A stretch of 64,000 nucleotides of DNA from Bacteroidota bacterium (lineage in GTDB: Bacteria > Bacteroidota > Bacteroidia > B-17B0 > Aurantibacillaceae), in the NCBI GenBank assembly GCA_030692515.1, contig JAUXZS010000020.1:372001-436000 (forward strand), written 5' to 3'. The notes below the pieces were generated by a model. It was given only the letters and a program-made list of their open reading frames with translations, was not told the DNA's origin and searched no databases. The number at the start of each line of letters is the position of its first letter. Within the stretch, counting starts at the first letter, position 1. Below, piece by piece: positions 34,807 to 45,082 of the stretch. The position numbers and the translations under genes were made by a program.

Positions 34807-37176
34807 TTGAGAATAAAAATCACATACTTTCTCTCTTTATTAATGCTTAGCTATTCGCTAAAATCTCAACACTATAAAATTGATTCTTTAAATTTAGTTT
34901 TTAAATCCCTCAGTAATGATTCTGATAAAGTTTTACTTCTTCATCATTTGGCGTCAGCAAGTGATTCAGTTTATTATTCATTTAAAGCTTTAGAATTAGC
35001 TAAAAAACTTAATTTTAAAAAAGGAATTTCACAATCTCTTTTAGATATAGGAAGGCATTATTACTTTAATGGAAAGGAAGATGTTGCGCTGGATTACCTT
35101 ATTAAGTCTGTAAAAATTGCAGAAGAAATTGGTAATAAAAAAATTATGGCAAGCGCATACCGCTACATTGGTTTTGTTTACAGAAACAACGATTCCTATA
35201 CCGCCGAAGATTATTACAAGAAAAGCTTAAAAATGTGTGAAGAAATTGGAGATAAAATTTCGGCTTCCTATGCATTAAGCGCAATAGGAAATATTTACGA
35301 AGGTGGTTTTGAAGGTGCTACAGAAAAAAATAAAAAAGCGCTTAATTACTATTTAAAAAGTTTAGCTATTCGCGAAAAAATTGGTTCAATGGACGAAATT
35401 GCCTCTTCATTAAACGAAACATCAAGAGTATATAATTTAATTGGATTACATGATAAAGCTATTGAATTACGATTAAAAGGGTTAGAAATTGCAGAAAAAT
35501 CACAAAGTTCTGAAAACATAGTTTACTTAACTAACCTAATAGGGAAAGACTATAGCTTTAGATTACATAACTATAATAAAGGCTTAGGATACCAACTTAA
35601 AGCGTATGAAATTAGTAAATCGTTAAAAAACAACTTTGACGTAATGCAAAGTATTACAAAGGGTATAGCATTTACGTATTCCTATTTAAAAGATTTAAAA
35701 AAATCAAATGAATTCTTTTTACTTTCAAATATATTAAGTGATTCTATTGAATCGCAAATGTCAAAAAACCAGTATAATTTATCTGGAATTAAACACGATT
35801 TAGAAAAAGAACTAGAAAAACAAAAATTACTTTTAAAAGATTCAGAAATACAAACCGCAAAGGCTGAAGCAGAAAGACAAACAACACTGCGAAACTCATT
35901 TTTTATTGGATTTGCTCTGATTTTAATTTTTTCAATTTTTGTTTTTATAGGAAATAGACAAAAACAAAAAGTAAATCAAGAATTAGCTTTAAGAAACAAC
36001 GAAATCAGAAAAGCTTATCAAACACTCGAAACAAGCGAGAATAATTTTAAACAAATTACAGAAACAATCAACGATATATTTTATTTATATAATATAATTG
36101 AAAAAAAATATGAATATATAAGTCCTAATTGTTTTTCTATTTTTGGTTTAACTCCAGAATACTTTTATGATGGGAAAAGTATGAAAGTTGTCGTTCATAC
36201 AGATGATTTAGAAAAAGTTATTGCCGCAAATATAAAAGTAGACTCCGGCATTGCATATGATATTGAATATAGAATAATAGTTGAGAACCAAGTTAAGTGG
36301 ATCGAAGAAAAGTCATCGCCAATTTTTGATGATAACGGTTTATTGATTCGTAATTCAGGAATATGTAGTGATATCACTCAAAGGAAAACTGATGAGGCAA
36401 TGTTGGTTAAAAAAAATAAAGATATTACAGATAGTATTTTATATGCCAGAATTATTCAAAATGCAATTCTTGTTCCAAGAGATGAGATATCAAAAAAAAT
36501 AAAAGAATTTTTTATATTATCTAAACCCAAAGATATTGTTGGTGGAGACTTTTATTTTTATAAAGAAACTAAGAATAGCATAATCCTAGCTGTTGCAGAT
36601 TGCACCGGACACGGTGTACCGGCTGGTTTTATGAGCATGATAGGGAATGCGTTTCTTAACGAAATAGTGAGTGCAAATGAAGATATTAGTCCTGCTGAAA
36701 TCCTAGAACAATTAAGTGAAAAAATAATTAAATCTTTAAATCAAAACAGAAACGATTCTGAAAGTAAAGATGGAATGGATATTGCTATTCTTTGTTTCGA
36801 AAACAAAAGTTCAACTGTTCAATATGCCGGTGCACAAAACTCGCTATACCTTATTCGAAATAAGGAACTGACTGAAATAAAAGCCGATCTATTTCCAGTT
36901 GGGATAAGTTCATTTGACAAAGAAAGTATATTTACAAATAATAAATTAGAACTTCAAAAAGGAGATTCTCTTTATATATTTAGTGATGGTTATGCCGACC
37001 AATTTGGCGGCGAACTAAGCAGAAAATTCATGAAAAAACAAATGAAAGAATTATTACTATCTATCCAAGAAAAAAGTATGATTGAACAAGAAGAAATATT
37101 AGATAAAACTTTCAATAATTGGAAAGGTAAATTGGATCAAGTAGATGATATGCTTGTAATTGGTGTGCGTGTTTAA
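34807..37176 (+). CDS. TPR-TM-PAS-SpoIIE (PP2C) serine phosphatase
   Basis: TPR repeats; PAS (EYISPNCFSIFGLTPEYF); SpoIIE KPKDIVGGDFYFY...VADCTGHGVPAGFMSMIGNAFL...YIFSDGYADQFGG. TTG start. Confidence 0.9.
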   Translation: MRIKITYFLSLLMLSYSLKSQHYKIDSLNLVFKSLSNDSDKVLLLHHLASASDSVYYSFKALELAKKLNFKKGISQSLLDIGRHYYFNGKEDVALDYLIKSVKIAEEIGNKKIMASAYRYIGFVYRNNDSYTAEDYYKKSLKMCEEIGDKISASYALSAIGNIYEGGFEGATEKNKKALNYYLKSLAIREKIGSMDEIASSLNETSRVYNLIGLHDKAIELRLKGLEIAEKSQSSENIVYLTNLIGKDYSFRLHNYNKGLGYQLKAYEISKSLKNNFDVMQSITKGIAFTYSYLKDLKKSNEFFLLSNILSDSIESQMSKNQYNLSGIKHDLEKELEKQKLLLKDSEIQTAKAEAERQTTLRNSFFIGFALILIFSIFVFIGNRQKQKVNQELALRNNEIRKAYQTLETSENNFKQITETINDIFYLYNIIEKKYEYISPNCFSIFGLTPEYFYDGKSMKVVVHTDDLEKVIAANIKVDSGIAYDIEYRIIVENQVKWIEEKSSPIFDDNGLLIRNSGICSDITQRKTDEAMLVKKNKDITDSILYARIIQNAILVPRDEISKKIKEFFILSKPKDIVGGDFYFYKETKNSIILAVADCTGHGVPAGFMSMIGNAFLNEIVSANEDISPAEILEQLSEKIIKSLNQNRNDSESKDGMDIAILCFENKSSTVQYAGAQNSLYLIRNKELTEIKADLFPVGISSFDKESIFTNNKLELQKGDSLYIFSDGYADQFGGELSRKFMKKQMKELLLSIQEKSMIEQEEILDKTFNNWKGKLDQVDDMLVIGVRV

Positions 37177-37583
37177 AATAAAATAATTCCAGAAAAAATA
37201 ATGATTTCTAAATTATTAGGTTTCCTTAAAACATAATTAACCTTTTTATATTAATATCAGGCAATAGTTTTCCCTCTATAAAGCAAAAACCAACCTTACG
37301 GGGCTGGTTTTACTTTGCTTGTTCACAACTAGGAAACCTTAGGGGGTTAGCCTATTTACTTTTTTTTTTAATAAGGGACCTTACGGGGCCAGCTTGACTA
37401 AAATAGAATTCCGATTGAACCCAACGATACAAATATATATGAGATTATTTTTTTAACTAATAATTATAATCAACTCCTTAGTTGATTTATATCACTTTCA
37501 ATTTTAGTTTTTTTTTAATAACTAATTTGATAAAAATGATAGCAGTAGTTAGCTAAGTTATATTTTTAATATTATTTTAAATG

Positions 37584-38951
37584 CTACCTTTTGAAAGAAG
37601 GAAATTCTACAGTGAAAGTTGTCCCCTGCTCTTCTACCGTGCTTAGAAACGTTACTTTTCCATTTATGAGTTCTAAATACTGTTGCACAATATTTAATCC
37701 TAGCCCAGTACCTTGGATATTACCTACATTTCCGGCTCTAAAAAACTGATTGAATATTTTATTTTGATCATCCTCAGGAATTCCAATACCAGAATCTTTC
37801 ACACTTATTGTTACATGATTTTTATCCACTACAGTGTTAACACGGATCTCACTGTCATTTTCTGAATATTTTGAAGCGTTAGAAAGAAGGTTTAATAAAA
37901 TATTTTTGATTATTTTTTCAGATTGATCAATAAGTTGCTCACCTTTATAAAAACACTTTATTTTTTGATTTTTTATCTTTAAAATCCCGTCAAATTCTTC
38001 AATCAAACTTCCCAAAAAAACCGCTAAATTAAAAGTAGTAGATTCTACCTTTATTTTTCCTTTTTCTAATTCTCCTAAAGAAAGAAAATCAGAAAGAATA
38101 TCGTCAAGATTTTTTACTGCAGAGCAAATTTGGTTTATGTGCTTAAGTCTATTTTCTTGTTGCTCAGTTTTAGGGTACATTTCAATAATACTGGCGCTAG
38201 AAAGTATACTCGCTAAAGGGGTGCGAAATTCATGAGAAACTAATGAAACAAAACTAGATTTAATTGCATTTAAATGTTTTTCTCGCTCAAGAGACTCTGT
38301 GAGTTTTAAAGTTCGTTCTTTTACTTTTGCTTCAAGTTCGTTATTAAGCATTAATATTTTCTCATTAGCAATTTTACGAGGCGTTATATTAGCACGAACT
38401 GCTAGGTATTTAAAAATTTTCCCATTATCGTCAATAAAAGGCACTATTGTGGTTTCTACCCAAAAATACGAGCCGTCCTTAGCTTTATTCTTAATCTCTC
38501 CCTTCCATACATTTCCTTGAGTAATAGTTGACCATAAATTTCTCATAAATTCTTTAGAATGGTATCCAGAGTTAACCAACCTATGATCTTGTCCCACAAG
38601 TTCATCCGTATTATATTTTGAGATCTCGCAAAAGTTATCATTCACATGAACAATTATACCCTTCACATCAGTAATAGTAACTAGACTAGATTCGTCCAAC
38701 GCAAACTTATAATCTGAAATGTTTTTGTAAACATCATCCAATAATTTATTTTGAAAAATTATTTTCTGTTCTAATTGGGTCTTAAGGCTATCATTTGCCT
38801 TATACAGCTTTATAAGTTCATCTCCTGAAACATATAATTCTGCAATTCGTTTCTCATTCTCTTCATTTCGTAATGCAAGTTCTTTATTTGCGGAAATTAA
38901 TTCCTCTATAAGCTTTTCCTTTTCAGAGTCTTTCATAATTATTTGTCTCAA
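37584..38951 (-). CDS. PAS domain sensor histidine kinase
   Basis: PAS/PAC; H-box SLVSHEFRTPLASILSSASIIE; N-box LLNLLSNASKYS; G-boxes VKDSGIGIP, GTGLGLNIVQQYLELINGKV. Confidence 0.95.
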   Translation of the reverse strand: MRQIIMKDSEKEKLIEELISANKELALRNEENEKRIAELYVSGDELIKLYKANDSLKTQLEQKIIFQNKLLDDVYKNISDYKFALDESSLVTITDVKGIIVHVNDNFCEISKYNTDELVGQDHRLVNSGYHSKEFMRNLWSTITQGNVWKGEIKNKAKDGSYFWVETTIVPFIDDNGKIFKYLAVRANITPRKIANEKILMLNNELEAKVKERTLKLTESLEREKHLNAIKSSFVSLVSHEFRTPLASILSSASIIEMYPKTEQQENRLKHINQICSAVKNLDDILSDFLSLGELEKGKIKVESTTFNLAVFLGSLIEEFDGILKIKNQKIKCFYKGEQLIDQSEKIIKNILLNLLSNASKYSENDSEIRVNTVVDKNHVTISVKDSGIGIPEDDQNKIFNQFFRAGNVGNIQGTGLGLNIVQQYLELINGKVTFLSTVEEQGTTFTVEFPSFKR

Positions 38952-39272
38952 AAATTAAAAAAACAAAGATGATTTAAAGAGTGCGAAAAAATTATTTTAT
39001 TAAGGTTACATGGCCAACATATTCTTTTTTGAACATTAAATTTAGTTTGACTAAAATGGTGTTAAAAAATAAAACAGAAAAAAACATCCGTATTGGTTTG
39101 TAGACTTCATTCTAAAGTATCTCACTACGAATATAAAACTATTTTCGAGATTCAAAACACTAAATGAGTGAAACTTGGTCACAATTTACTGAACGGCAAT
39201 TAACAGATATGTTTGCCTGTAATAGTTCCTAAAAACTAATTAATCAACGAACGAAAAGCGAAAAAAAACAAT

Positions 39273-41708
39273 TTAAACCAGTTCTTTCACGCGTTCTTTA
39301 AGCAGCGCTATTTTCAACACTTCCTCCATTTGACTAACATAGCTAAAAGTTAAACCCTTCAAATAATCGGGTTTAATATCATCTACATCCTTTTTATTAT
39401 CGACACATAAAATAATTTCTTTTATTCCTGCGCGTTTGGCAGCTAATAACTTTTCTTTTATTCCGCCTACAGGTAAAACTTTTCCTCGCAAAGTTATTTC
39501 TCCCGTCATAGCCAAAGCTTTTCTTACTTTTCGTTTGGTAAAAGCGCTAGCTAAAGATGTAAGCATGGCAATACCCGCACTTGGGCCGTCCTTTGGAGTA
39601 GCGCCTTCGGGTATATGAATGTGTATGTTCTGATTTTCAAATGTATCGGCATCTGCATCAATTAAATGAGGTCGGGCTTTTAAATATTCCAAAGCAAGAA
39701 TAGCGCTTTCCTTCATCACATCCCCTAAATTACCAGTTAATGTTAATTTTCCGGACTTACTTTTACTTAAACTTGTTTCAATAAATAATATATCGCCACC
39801 AACTTGTGTCCAGGCTAAGCCCGTTACCACACCGGCAATATCGTTACCTTGGTATTTATCTTTAATATGTGAAGGACCTAATATTTTTACAATACTCTCC
39901 TCCGTAACTTTAGGAATCTCTTCATCACGAGCAATATGCACTGCAATATTCCGAGCAATTTTAGAAATCTTTTTTTCTAAATTTCTAACTCCACTTTCTG
40001 CAGTATAAGTATCAATTACGAACTCTAAAGCTTTATCACTAATTTTTAATTGTGATTTTTTTAATCCACTTTCTTCGATTTGTTTCGGAATTAAATGACG
40101 TTTAGCAATTTCTAACTTTTCTTCAACTGTGTATCCATTTACTTCAATAATTTCCATTCTATCGCGTAAAGCGGGTTGTATTGTAGATAAATTATTACAA
40201 GTAGCAATAAACATTACTTTACTTAAATCGTAATCTAATTCCAAAAAATTATCGTAAAAATTTGAATTCTGTTCCGGATCCAATACTTCTAATAAGGCAG
40301 AAGATGGATCGCCATGAAAATCACTTCCAACTTTATCAATCTCATCTAAAATAAAAACCGGGTTAGATGTTTGTACCTTTTTTAAGTTTTGTAAAATTCT
40401 TCCTGGCATAGCGCCAATATAGGTTTTACGATGTCCACGAATTTCACTTTCATCCTTTAAGCCTCCTAAACTCATACGCACATATTTGCGATTTAAAGCT
40501 TTAGCAATACTTTTACCTAAAGATGTTTTACCAACACCTGGAGGCCCGTATAAACAAATAATAGGTGACTTTAAATTTCCTTTTAATTTTAAAACTGCAA
40601 GATGTTCTATAATTCGCTCTTTAACTTTTTCTAAACCAAAATGATCTTCATCTAAAACTGTTTCTGCGTGTTTTAAATCAAAATTATCTATTGTAGTTTC
40701 TTCCCAAGGTAATTCTAATAAAAGTTCAACATAGTTTGTTTGAATACCATACTCAGCAGCATTTGGATTCATGCGCTGCAACTTAGCAACTTGCTTCTCG
40801 AAAACTTCTTTAATTTCCTTACTCCACTTTTTTTTCTCGGCTTTTTCTAAATAACCACTTATTTCTTGCTCAAAATTATTTCCACCTAACTCTTCTTGGA
40901 TGGTTTTAATTTGAGCATTTAAAAAATATTCGCGTTGTTGTTTGTCCAAATCCATTTTTGTTTTATTCTGAATTTGGTTTCGCAATTCCATTATTTGAAA
41001 TTCTTTATTCAAATTTTCGAGTACTAATAAACTACGATCTTTTAAATTGGCAACCTCTAACATTTTTTGCTTGTCTTCGGTGGTGGCATTCATGTTTGAT
41101 GAAATAAAATTCACCAAAAAAGTTGGGCTATCAATATTATTAATTGCAAAGCTTGCATCACTGGGGATGTTTGGAGAGATTTTTACAATTTGAACTGAAG
41201 TTTCTTTTAGATTAGAAATAATCGCAGTAAATTCTTTATCGGTTTTTGGTGGTTTAACTTCGTCAAAAGCAGAAACCTTTGCTTTGTGATAAGGCTCAGT
41301 TTGAATAAATTCATCTATTTTAAACCTACGTTTACCTTGTATAATTATAGTTGTATTACCATCAGGCATACGAAGCATTTTAATTATATGCGCTACCGTT
41401 CCAACAGTATATAAATCTTCTTCATTTGGCTCCTCTGTTGTATCGCTTCGCTGAGCAACAACACCAATCGTTTTATCACCCTTATTATAATCTTTTATAA
41501 GATGTATTGATTTATCTCTGCCAACAGTAATTGGTATCACAACTCCCGGAAATAACACCGTATTTCTAAGCGGCAAAATTGGCAGAATATCCGGAATTTT
41601 TTCATTCTGCATAGTATCTTCATCCTCAGTACTTAATAAGGGTATAAAATCCGAATCATCATCAATCCCTTGTTTAAAGGGCATATCATCTATATCTTGA
41701 AAATTCAT
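39273..41708 (-). CDS. lon: ATP-dependent Lon protease
   Basis: LPILPLRNTVLFPGVVIPI, CLYGPPGVGKTSLGKSIA, HRKTYIGAMPGRILQ, catalytic region PEGATPKDGPSAGIAMLTSLAS. Confidence 0.97.
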   Translation of the reverse strand: MNFQDIDDMPFKQGIDDDSDFIPLLSTEDEDTMQNEKIPDILPILPLRNTVLFPGVVIPITVGRDKSIHLIKDYNKGDKTIGVVAQRSDTTEEPNEEDLYTVGTVAHIIKMLRMPDGNTTIIIQGKRRFKIDEFIQTEPYHKAKVSAFDEVKPPKTDKEFTAIISNLKETSVQIVKISPNIPSDASFAINNIDSPTFLVNFISSNMNATTEDKQKMLEVANLKDRSLLVLENLNKEFQIMELRNQIQNKTKMDLDKQQREYFLNAQIKTIQEELGGNNFEQEISGYLEKAEKKKWSKEIKEVFEKQVAKLQRMNPNAAEYGIQTNYVELLLELPWEETTIDNFDLKHAETVLDEDHFGLEKVKERIIEHLAVLKLKGNLKSPIICLYGPPGVGKTSLGKSIAKALNRKYVRMSLGGLKDESEIRGHRKTYIGAMPGRILQNLKKVQTSNPVFILDEIDKVGSDFHGDPSSALLEVLDPEQNSNFYDNFLELDYDLSKVMFIATCNNLSTIQPALRDRMEIIEVNGYTVEEKLEIAKRHLIPKQIEESGLKKSQLKISDKALEFVIDTYTAESGVRNLEKKISKIARNIAVHIARDEEIPKVTEESIVKILGPSHIKDKYQGNDIAGVVTGLAWTQVGGDILFIETSLSKSKSGKLTLTGNLGDVMKESAILALEYLKARPHLIDADADTFENQNIHIHIPEGATPKDGPSAGIAMLTSLASAFTKRKVRKALAMTGEITLRGKVLPVGGIKEKLLAAKRAGIKEIILCVDNKKDVDDIKPDYLKGLTFSYVSQMEEVLKIALLKERVKELV

Positions 41709-41769
41709 AAGCTATTATCTTAAAGTTAACAATAATTAAAACACATTTTGTGCCATTAAAAAAACTAGA

Positions 41770-43506
41770 CTAATTGGCAGTATTATTAGGCATTCGCACA
41801 AAAAAAGAAAAGCCATTTTTTGAATACAATTTTGTGAGTTCAGGATTTAAACTCAACTCTTCTTCATGTTGCTTTTTTGCAATTATATAAGCAGGTTTTT
41901 CAATTTCATAATGTTCCATCCAATACAAATTTGCTAATGGGAAACTTGTTAAGGGTGATAAGCCATCTTTTTCCCAATCGTGTAATAATTCTTCGGTAAT
42001 TTTTATTTGGTTTTTATTAGAATAATCTTCCGGCATTCTATTAGAATAAAATAAATACGCGTAACTTTTAAAACCATGAGTTTCAATATGACAATCGTGC
42101 TTGCTAACTGCTTTATAAAACTCAATAGCAGCGTGTTGAGTGTAGAGCTCAATCTTGGGTACAATACAACTAATAATTAAGTAAATAAATATTAAATTAA
42201 AAAAAAAGCCATAATACAGTAATTTAATTTTGTGTTTGTTTATTCCTACAAAAATAAGAATAGCTCCAATTAAAAACACTAATGCAATAAGAGATTCAAA
42301 ACCCGTCCAATTAACATCAGCTTGTAAATTCAACAAGGCAAATTCATCTTTTATAATACCACTTTTTATAATAATAGGTTTTAAAACATTTATAAAAGCA
42401 ATAATCGTAAAAGCTAAAGTAAATACAACTGCAACCAGCCAATAAATTATTTTTAAAGCGGTATTAAATTTTATACGTTCAAAATTTTGCACTAATCCAA
42501 GTGCTGCAATAAAGGTTAATGGATAATAACATAACGAGGAATAGTGAACAATTTTAGTTTGAGCAAAAGAAAATAAAAGTATAACCACCCAAAATAAACT
42601 AATAAACATTTTTCGGAACTGTTTTTGATAGGGTGTTAAATCCCTAAAATTAAAATATGATGCAATGAAAATTAATGAAGCAGGAAAACAACCAATTAAT
42701 AAAACAACAAAATGATAAATAAAAGGGCCACTGTGACCGCTATCTTCGGTTTTAAGTAAACGTATTTGGTAATCGATAAATTCTTTTATAACATCTTGAT
42801 TCCCTTTAAGCCACTCTATAAAAAACCAACTACCTGAAACAATTATAGTTGTTATAGCGAAAATAATAAATGGCTTTGATAAAAATAACTTCAATTGTCT
42901 GTTCCAAATACTATAAACCAATAAGGTTAAACCAACTATGACAATGGCCGCAGGTCCTTTTGTTAAAACAGCCGTTCCTAAAAACAAGCCAGCCAACAGA
43001 GAATTATAAATTTCTTTTTTACCGTTGGGATTGTTGAGGAATTGAATGCTATTAAATACTGACAGAAAAATAAATAAATTAAACCACGGGTCAATTAAGC
43101 CCGATTTAAAATATAAATGTGGAAGAAGTGTAGCGGCATATATTAAACTCCAAATAATTCCAAATTTTTGAGAGTGAAATTTTTTACCAATTAAATAAAT
43201 TGCTATTAAAGATACTATGCTGCAAATAGCATTCGGGAAACGCGCTGCAAATTCGTTTACTCCAAAAATAGTCATACTGGCAGCCTGCAGCCATATAAAA
43301 AACGGGGGTTTTTCCCAAAATGGTCTAAAATTTAATTGTACCCTCGAGTAATTTCCTGAAACTACCATTTCGCGGGCGCACTCTGCAAAATTAACTTCGT
43401 CCCAATCAAATAAGGGGCAATTTCCTATAAAAGGAATAAAAATAAGTGCGGCAATAAGCACAATTAAAAAAATAATGAGCGCGTTATTTTTTAAGTTTAA
43501 ACTCAA
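41770..43506 (-). CDS. ArnT-like glycosyltransferase family 39 membrane protein
   Basis: FDWDEVNFAECAREMVVSGNYSRVQLNFRPFWEKPPFFIWLQA plus multiple TM helices. Confidence 0.9.
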   Translation of the reverse strand: MSLNLKNNALIIFLIVLIAALIFIPFIGNCPLFDWDEVNFAECAREMVVSGNYSRVQLNFRPFWEKPPFFIWLQAASMTIFGVNEFAARFPNAICSIVSLIAIYLIGKKFHSQKFGIIWSLIYAATLLPHLYFKSGLIDPWFNLFIFLSVFNSIQFLNNPNGKKEIYNSLLAGLFLGTAVLTKGPAAIVIVGLTLLVYSIWNRQLKLFLSKPFIIFAITTIIVSGSWFFIEWLKGNQDVIKEFIDYQIRLLKTEDSGHSGPFIYHFVVLLIGCFPASLIFIASYFNFRDLTPYQKQFRKMFISLFWVVILLFSFAQTKIVHYSSLCYYPLTFIAALGLVQNFERIKFNTALKIIYWLVAVVFTLAFTIIAFINVLKPIIIKSGIIKDEFALLNLQADVNWTGFESLIALVFLIGAILIFVGINKHKIKLLYYGFFFNLIFIYLIISCIVPKIELYTQHAAIEFYKAVSKHDCHIETHGFKSYAYLFYSNRMPEDYSNKNQIKITEELLHDWEKDGLSPLTSFPLANLYWMEHYEIEKPAYIIAKKQHEEELSLNPELTKLYSKNGFSFFVRMPNNTAN

Positions 43507-44198
43507 GATTTTTTAAAATTAAAAAGTGGCTTATTCAATTTTTCGAGTCTGCTGTTATTGATAAAAATAAAATAAAACACAATTGCAAAAACAGTTCCAA
43601 TTAAACTGCCAACCGTAATATCAACTAGCCAATGTTGCGAAAGATAGGTTCTGCTAAATGCCGCTAAAAGCCCAATAGTAAAAAAAATAATTTTAGTAAA
43701 TTTGTTTTCTGTAATTAAAGCCAAGCAAGTAAATAATGCGAAAGCAGAGGTTGCATGCCCGCTAGGGAAACTATTTAGGCCAACCATATCAACTCCGTTT
43801 ACTAAATTAAGTTTAACTTTTTGTACAAAATAACCAAAAACAAAATGTGGGCGGTTAACATCGCCAAAACAAAAATTCTTTAAAAAGGAAGTACATAATC
43901 CAGAAACAATATAAGTAGCCAAAATAAAAATACCTTTTCTGATGTTAAATAATAAAACAATGAGCCCAATTATTATAGCAAAAATGCCATCGCCAACATT
44001 TGTAAAATATTTAAAAAATAAATCGATAATTGGATTACCGACTAATGAATTTAATTTAATGTGAAGCGCTACTTTATCAAATTGAAATAAATAATACGCA
44101 GCCCAAATTAGAACCACCAAATAGAGGATAAAATAAAGCCAATTATTACGAAGAAATTTTTTCAAATTATAATTTTTTTGCTTCGTTCCAATAACCAT
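43503..44198 (-). CDS. PAP2 superfamily phosphatase
   Basis: SFPSGHATSAFALFTCLAL and SRTYLSQHWLVDITVGSLIG motifs; overlaps neighbours on both sides. Confidence 0.93.
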   Translation of the reverse strand: MVIGTKQKNYNLKKFLRNNWLYFILYLVVLIWAAYYLFQFDKVALHIKLNSLVGNPIIDLFFKYFTNVGDGIFAIIIGLIVLLFNIRKGIFILATYIVSGLCTSFLKNFCFGDVNRPHFVFGYFVQKVKLNLVNGVDMVGLNSFPSGHATSAFALFTCLALITENKFTKIIFFTIGLLAAFSRTYLSQHWLVDITVGSLIGTVFAIVFYFIFINNSRLEKLNKPLFNFKKS

Positions 44199-44937
44199 CT
44201 AACTCTTCCAATTTACAGTCGGCTATTTGTTTGCCCTGCTCTTTCACTTTTTCTTCCATATAACCGAAGCGTTTAATGAATTTTTTATTAGTCTGCTCTA
44301 ATGCATCTTCGGGATTAATATTTAAAAAGCGACCATAATTTATTAATGAAAACAAAACATCGCCAAACTCTTTTTCAGCCGCCTGTTGATTTTTGTTTTT
44401 TATTTCAACTTCAAACTCATCCAATTCTTCTTTTACTTTTTCATAAACTTGTTCGGGTTTGTCCCAATCAAAACCCACCGCCCGTGCTTTTTCCTGAATG
44501 CGATAGGCTTTCAATAACGCTGGCATGCTATTTGGCACTCCAGACAATACAGAGGTGTTACCTCCTTTTTCTTTTTGTTTTAATTGTTCCCAGTTTTGTT
44601 TTACTTGTTCTTCAGTTTCAGCTTTTACATCTCCATAAATATGTGGGTGTCTGAAAATTAATTTCTCGCATAAACTATCAATTACATCTTTAATATCAAA
44701 CGCTTTGGTTTCGCTGGCAATACGAGAATAAAAAACAATATGAAGTAAAATATCGCCGAGTTCTTTTTTTATTTCAGTTAAATCATTTTTAAGAATGGCA
44801 TCGCTTAACTCATAAGTTTCTTCGATAGTTAAATGTCTAATGCTTTCAATGCTTTGTTTTTTATCCCAGGGACACTGTTCCCTAAGTTCGTCCATTATTT
44901 TTAAAAGCTTTAAAAAGGAGCTTGCGCGTTCGTCCAT
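44167..44937 (-). CDS. mazG: Nucleoside triphosphate pyrophosphohydrolase MazG
   Basis: LREQCPWDKKQSIESIRHLTIEETYELSDAI, ELGDILLHIVFYSRIA, KVKEELDEFEVE...EKEFGDVLFSLINYGRFL. Confidence 0.95.
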   Translation of the reverse strand: MDERASSFLKLLKIMDELREQCPWDKKQSIESIRHLTIEETYELSDAILKNDLTEIKKELGDILLHIVFYSRIASETKAFDIKDVIDSLCEKLIFRHPHIYGDVKAETEEQVKQNWEQLKQKEKGGNTSVLSGVPNSMPALLKAYRIQEKARAVGFDWDKPEQVYEKVKEELDEFEVEIKNKNQQAAEKEFGDVLFSLINYGRFLNINPEDALEQTNKKFIKRFGYMEEKVKEQGKQIADCKLEELDGYWNEAKKL

Positions 44938-45082
44938 ATTGCAACAAATTTAACAATTTATAAAAAACAACATGAATGTTAAAAACTGATGAAGGTTTAT
45001 TTAACTTAATTTTAAGTTTTAATTGAATATTTAGTTAATTTAGATTATCATAAATCATACAGATATTAAGATCAAAAAAATC

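Noticed and set aside
44945-44970. Promoter for a leaderless mazG mRNA (TAAATTTG on the minus strand at 44952-44945)
   Set aside because: The -7 motif is perfect but the nearest TTG is only 15 bp upstream, and AT-rich DNA gives frequent chance matches.
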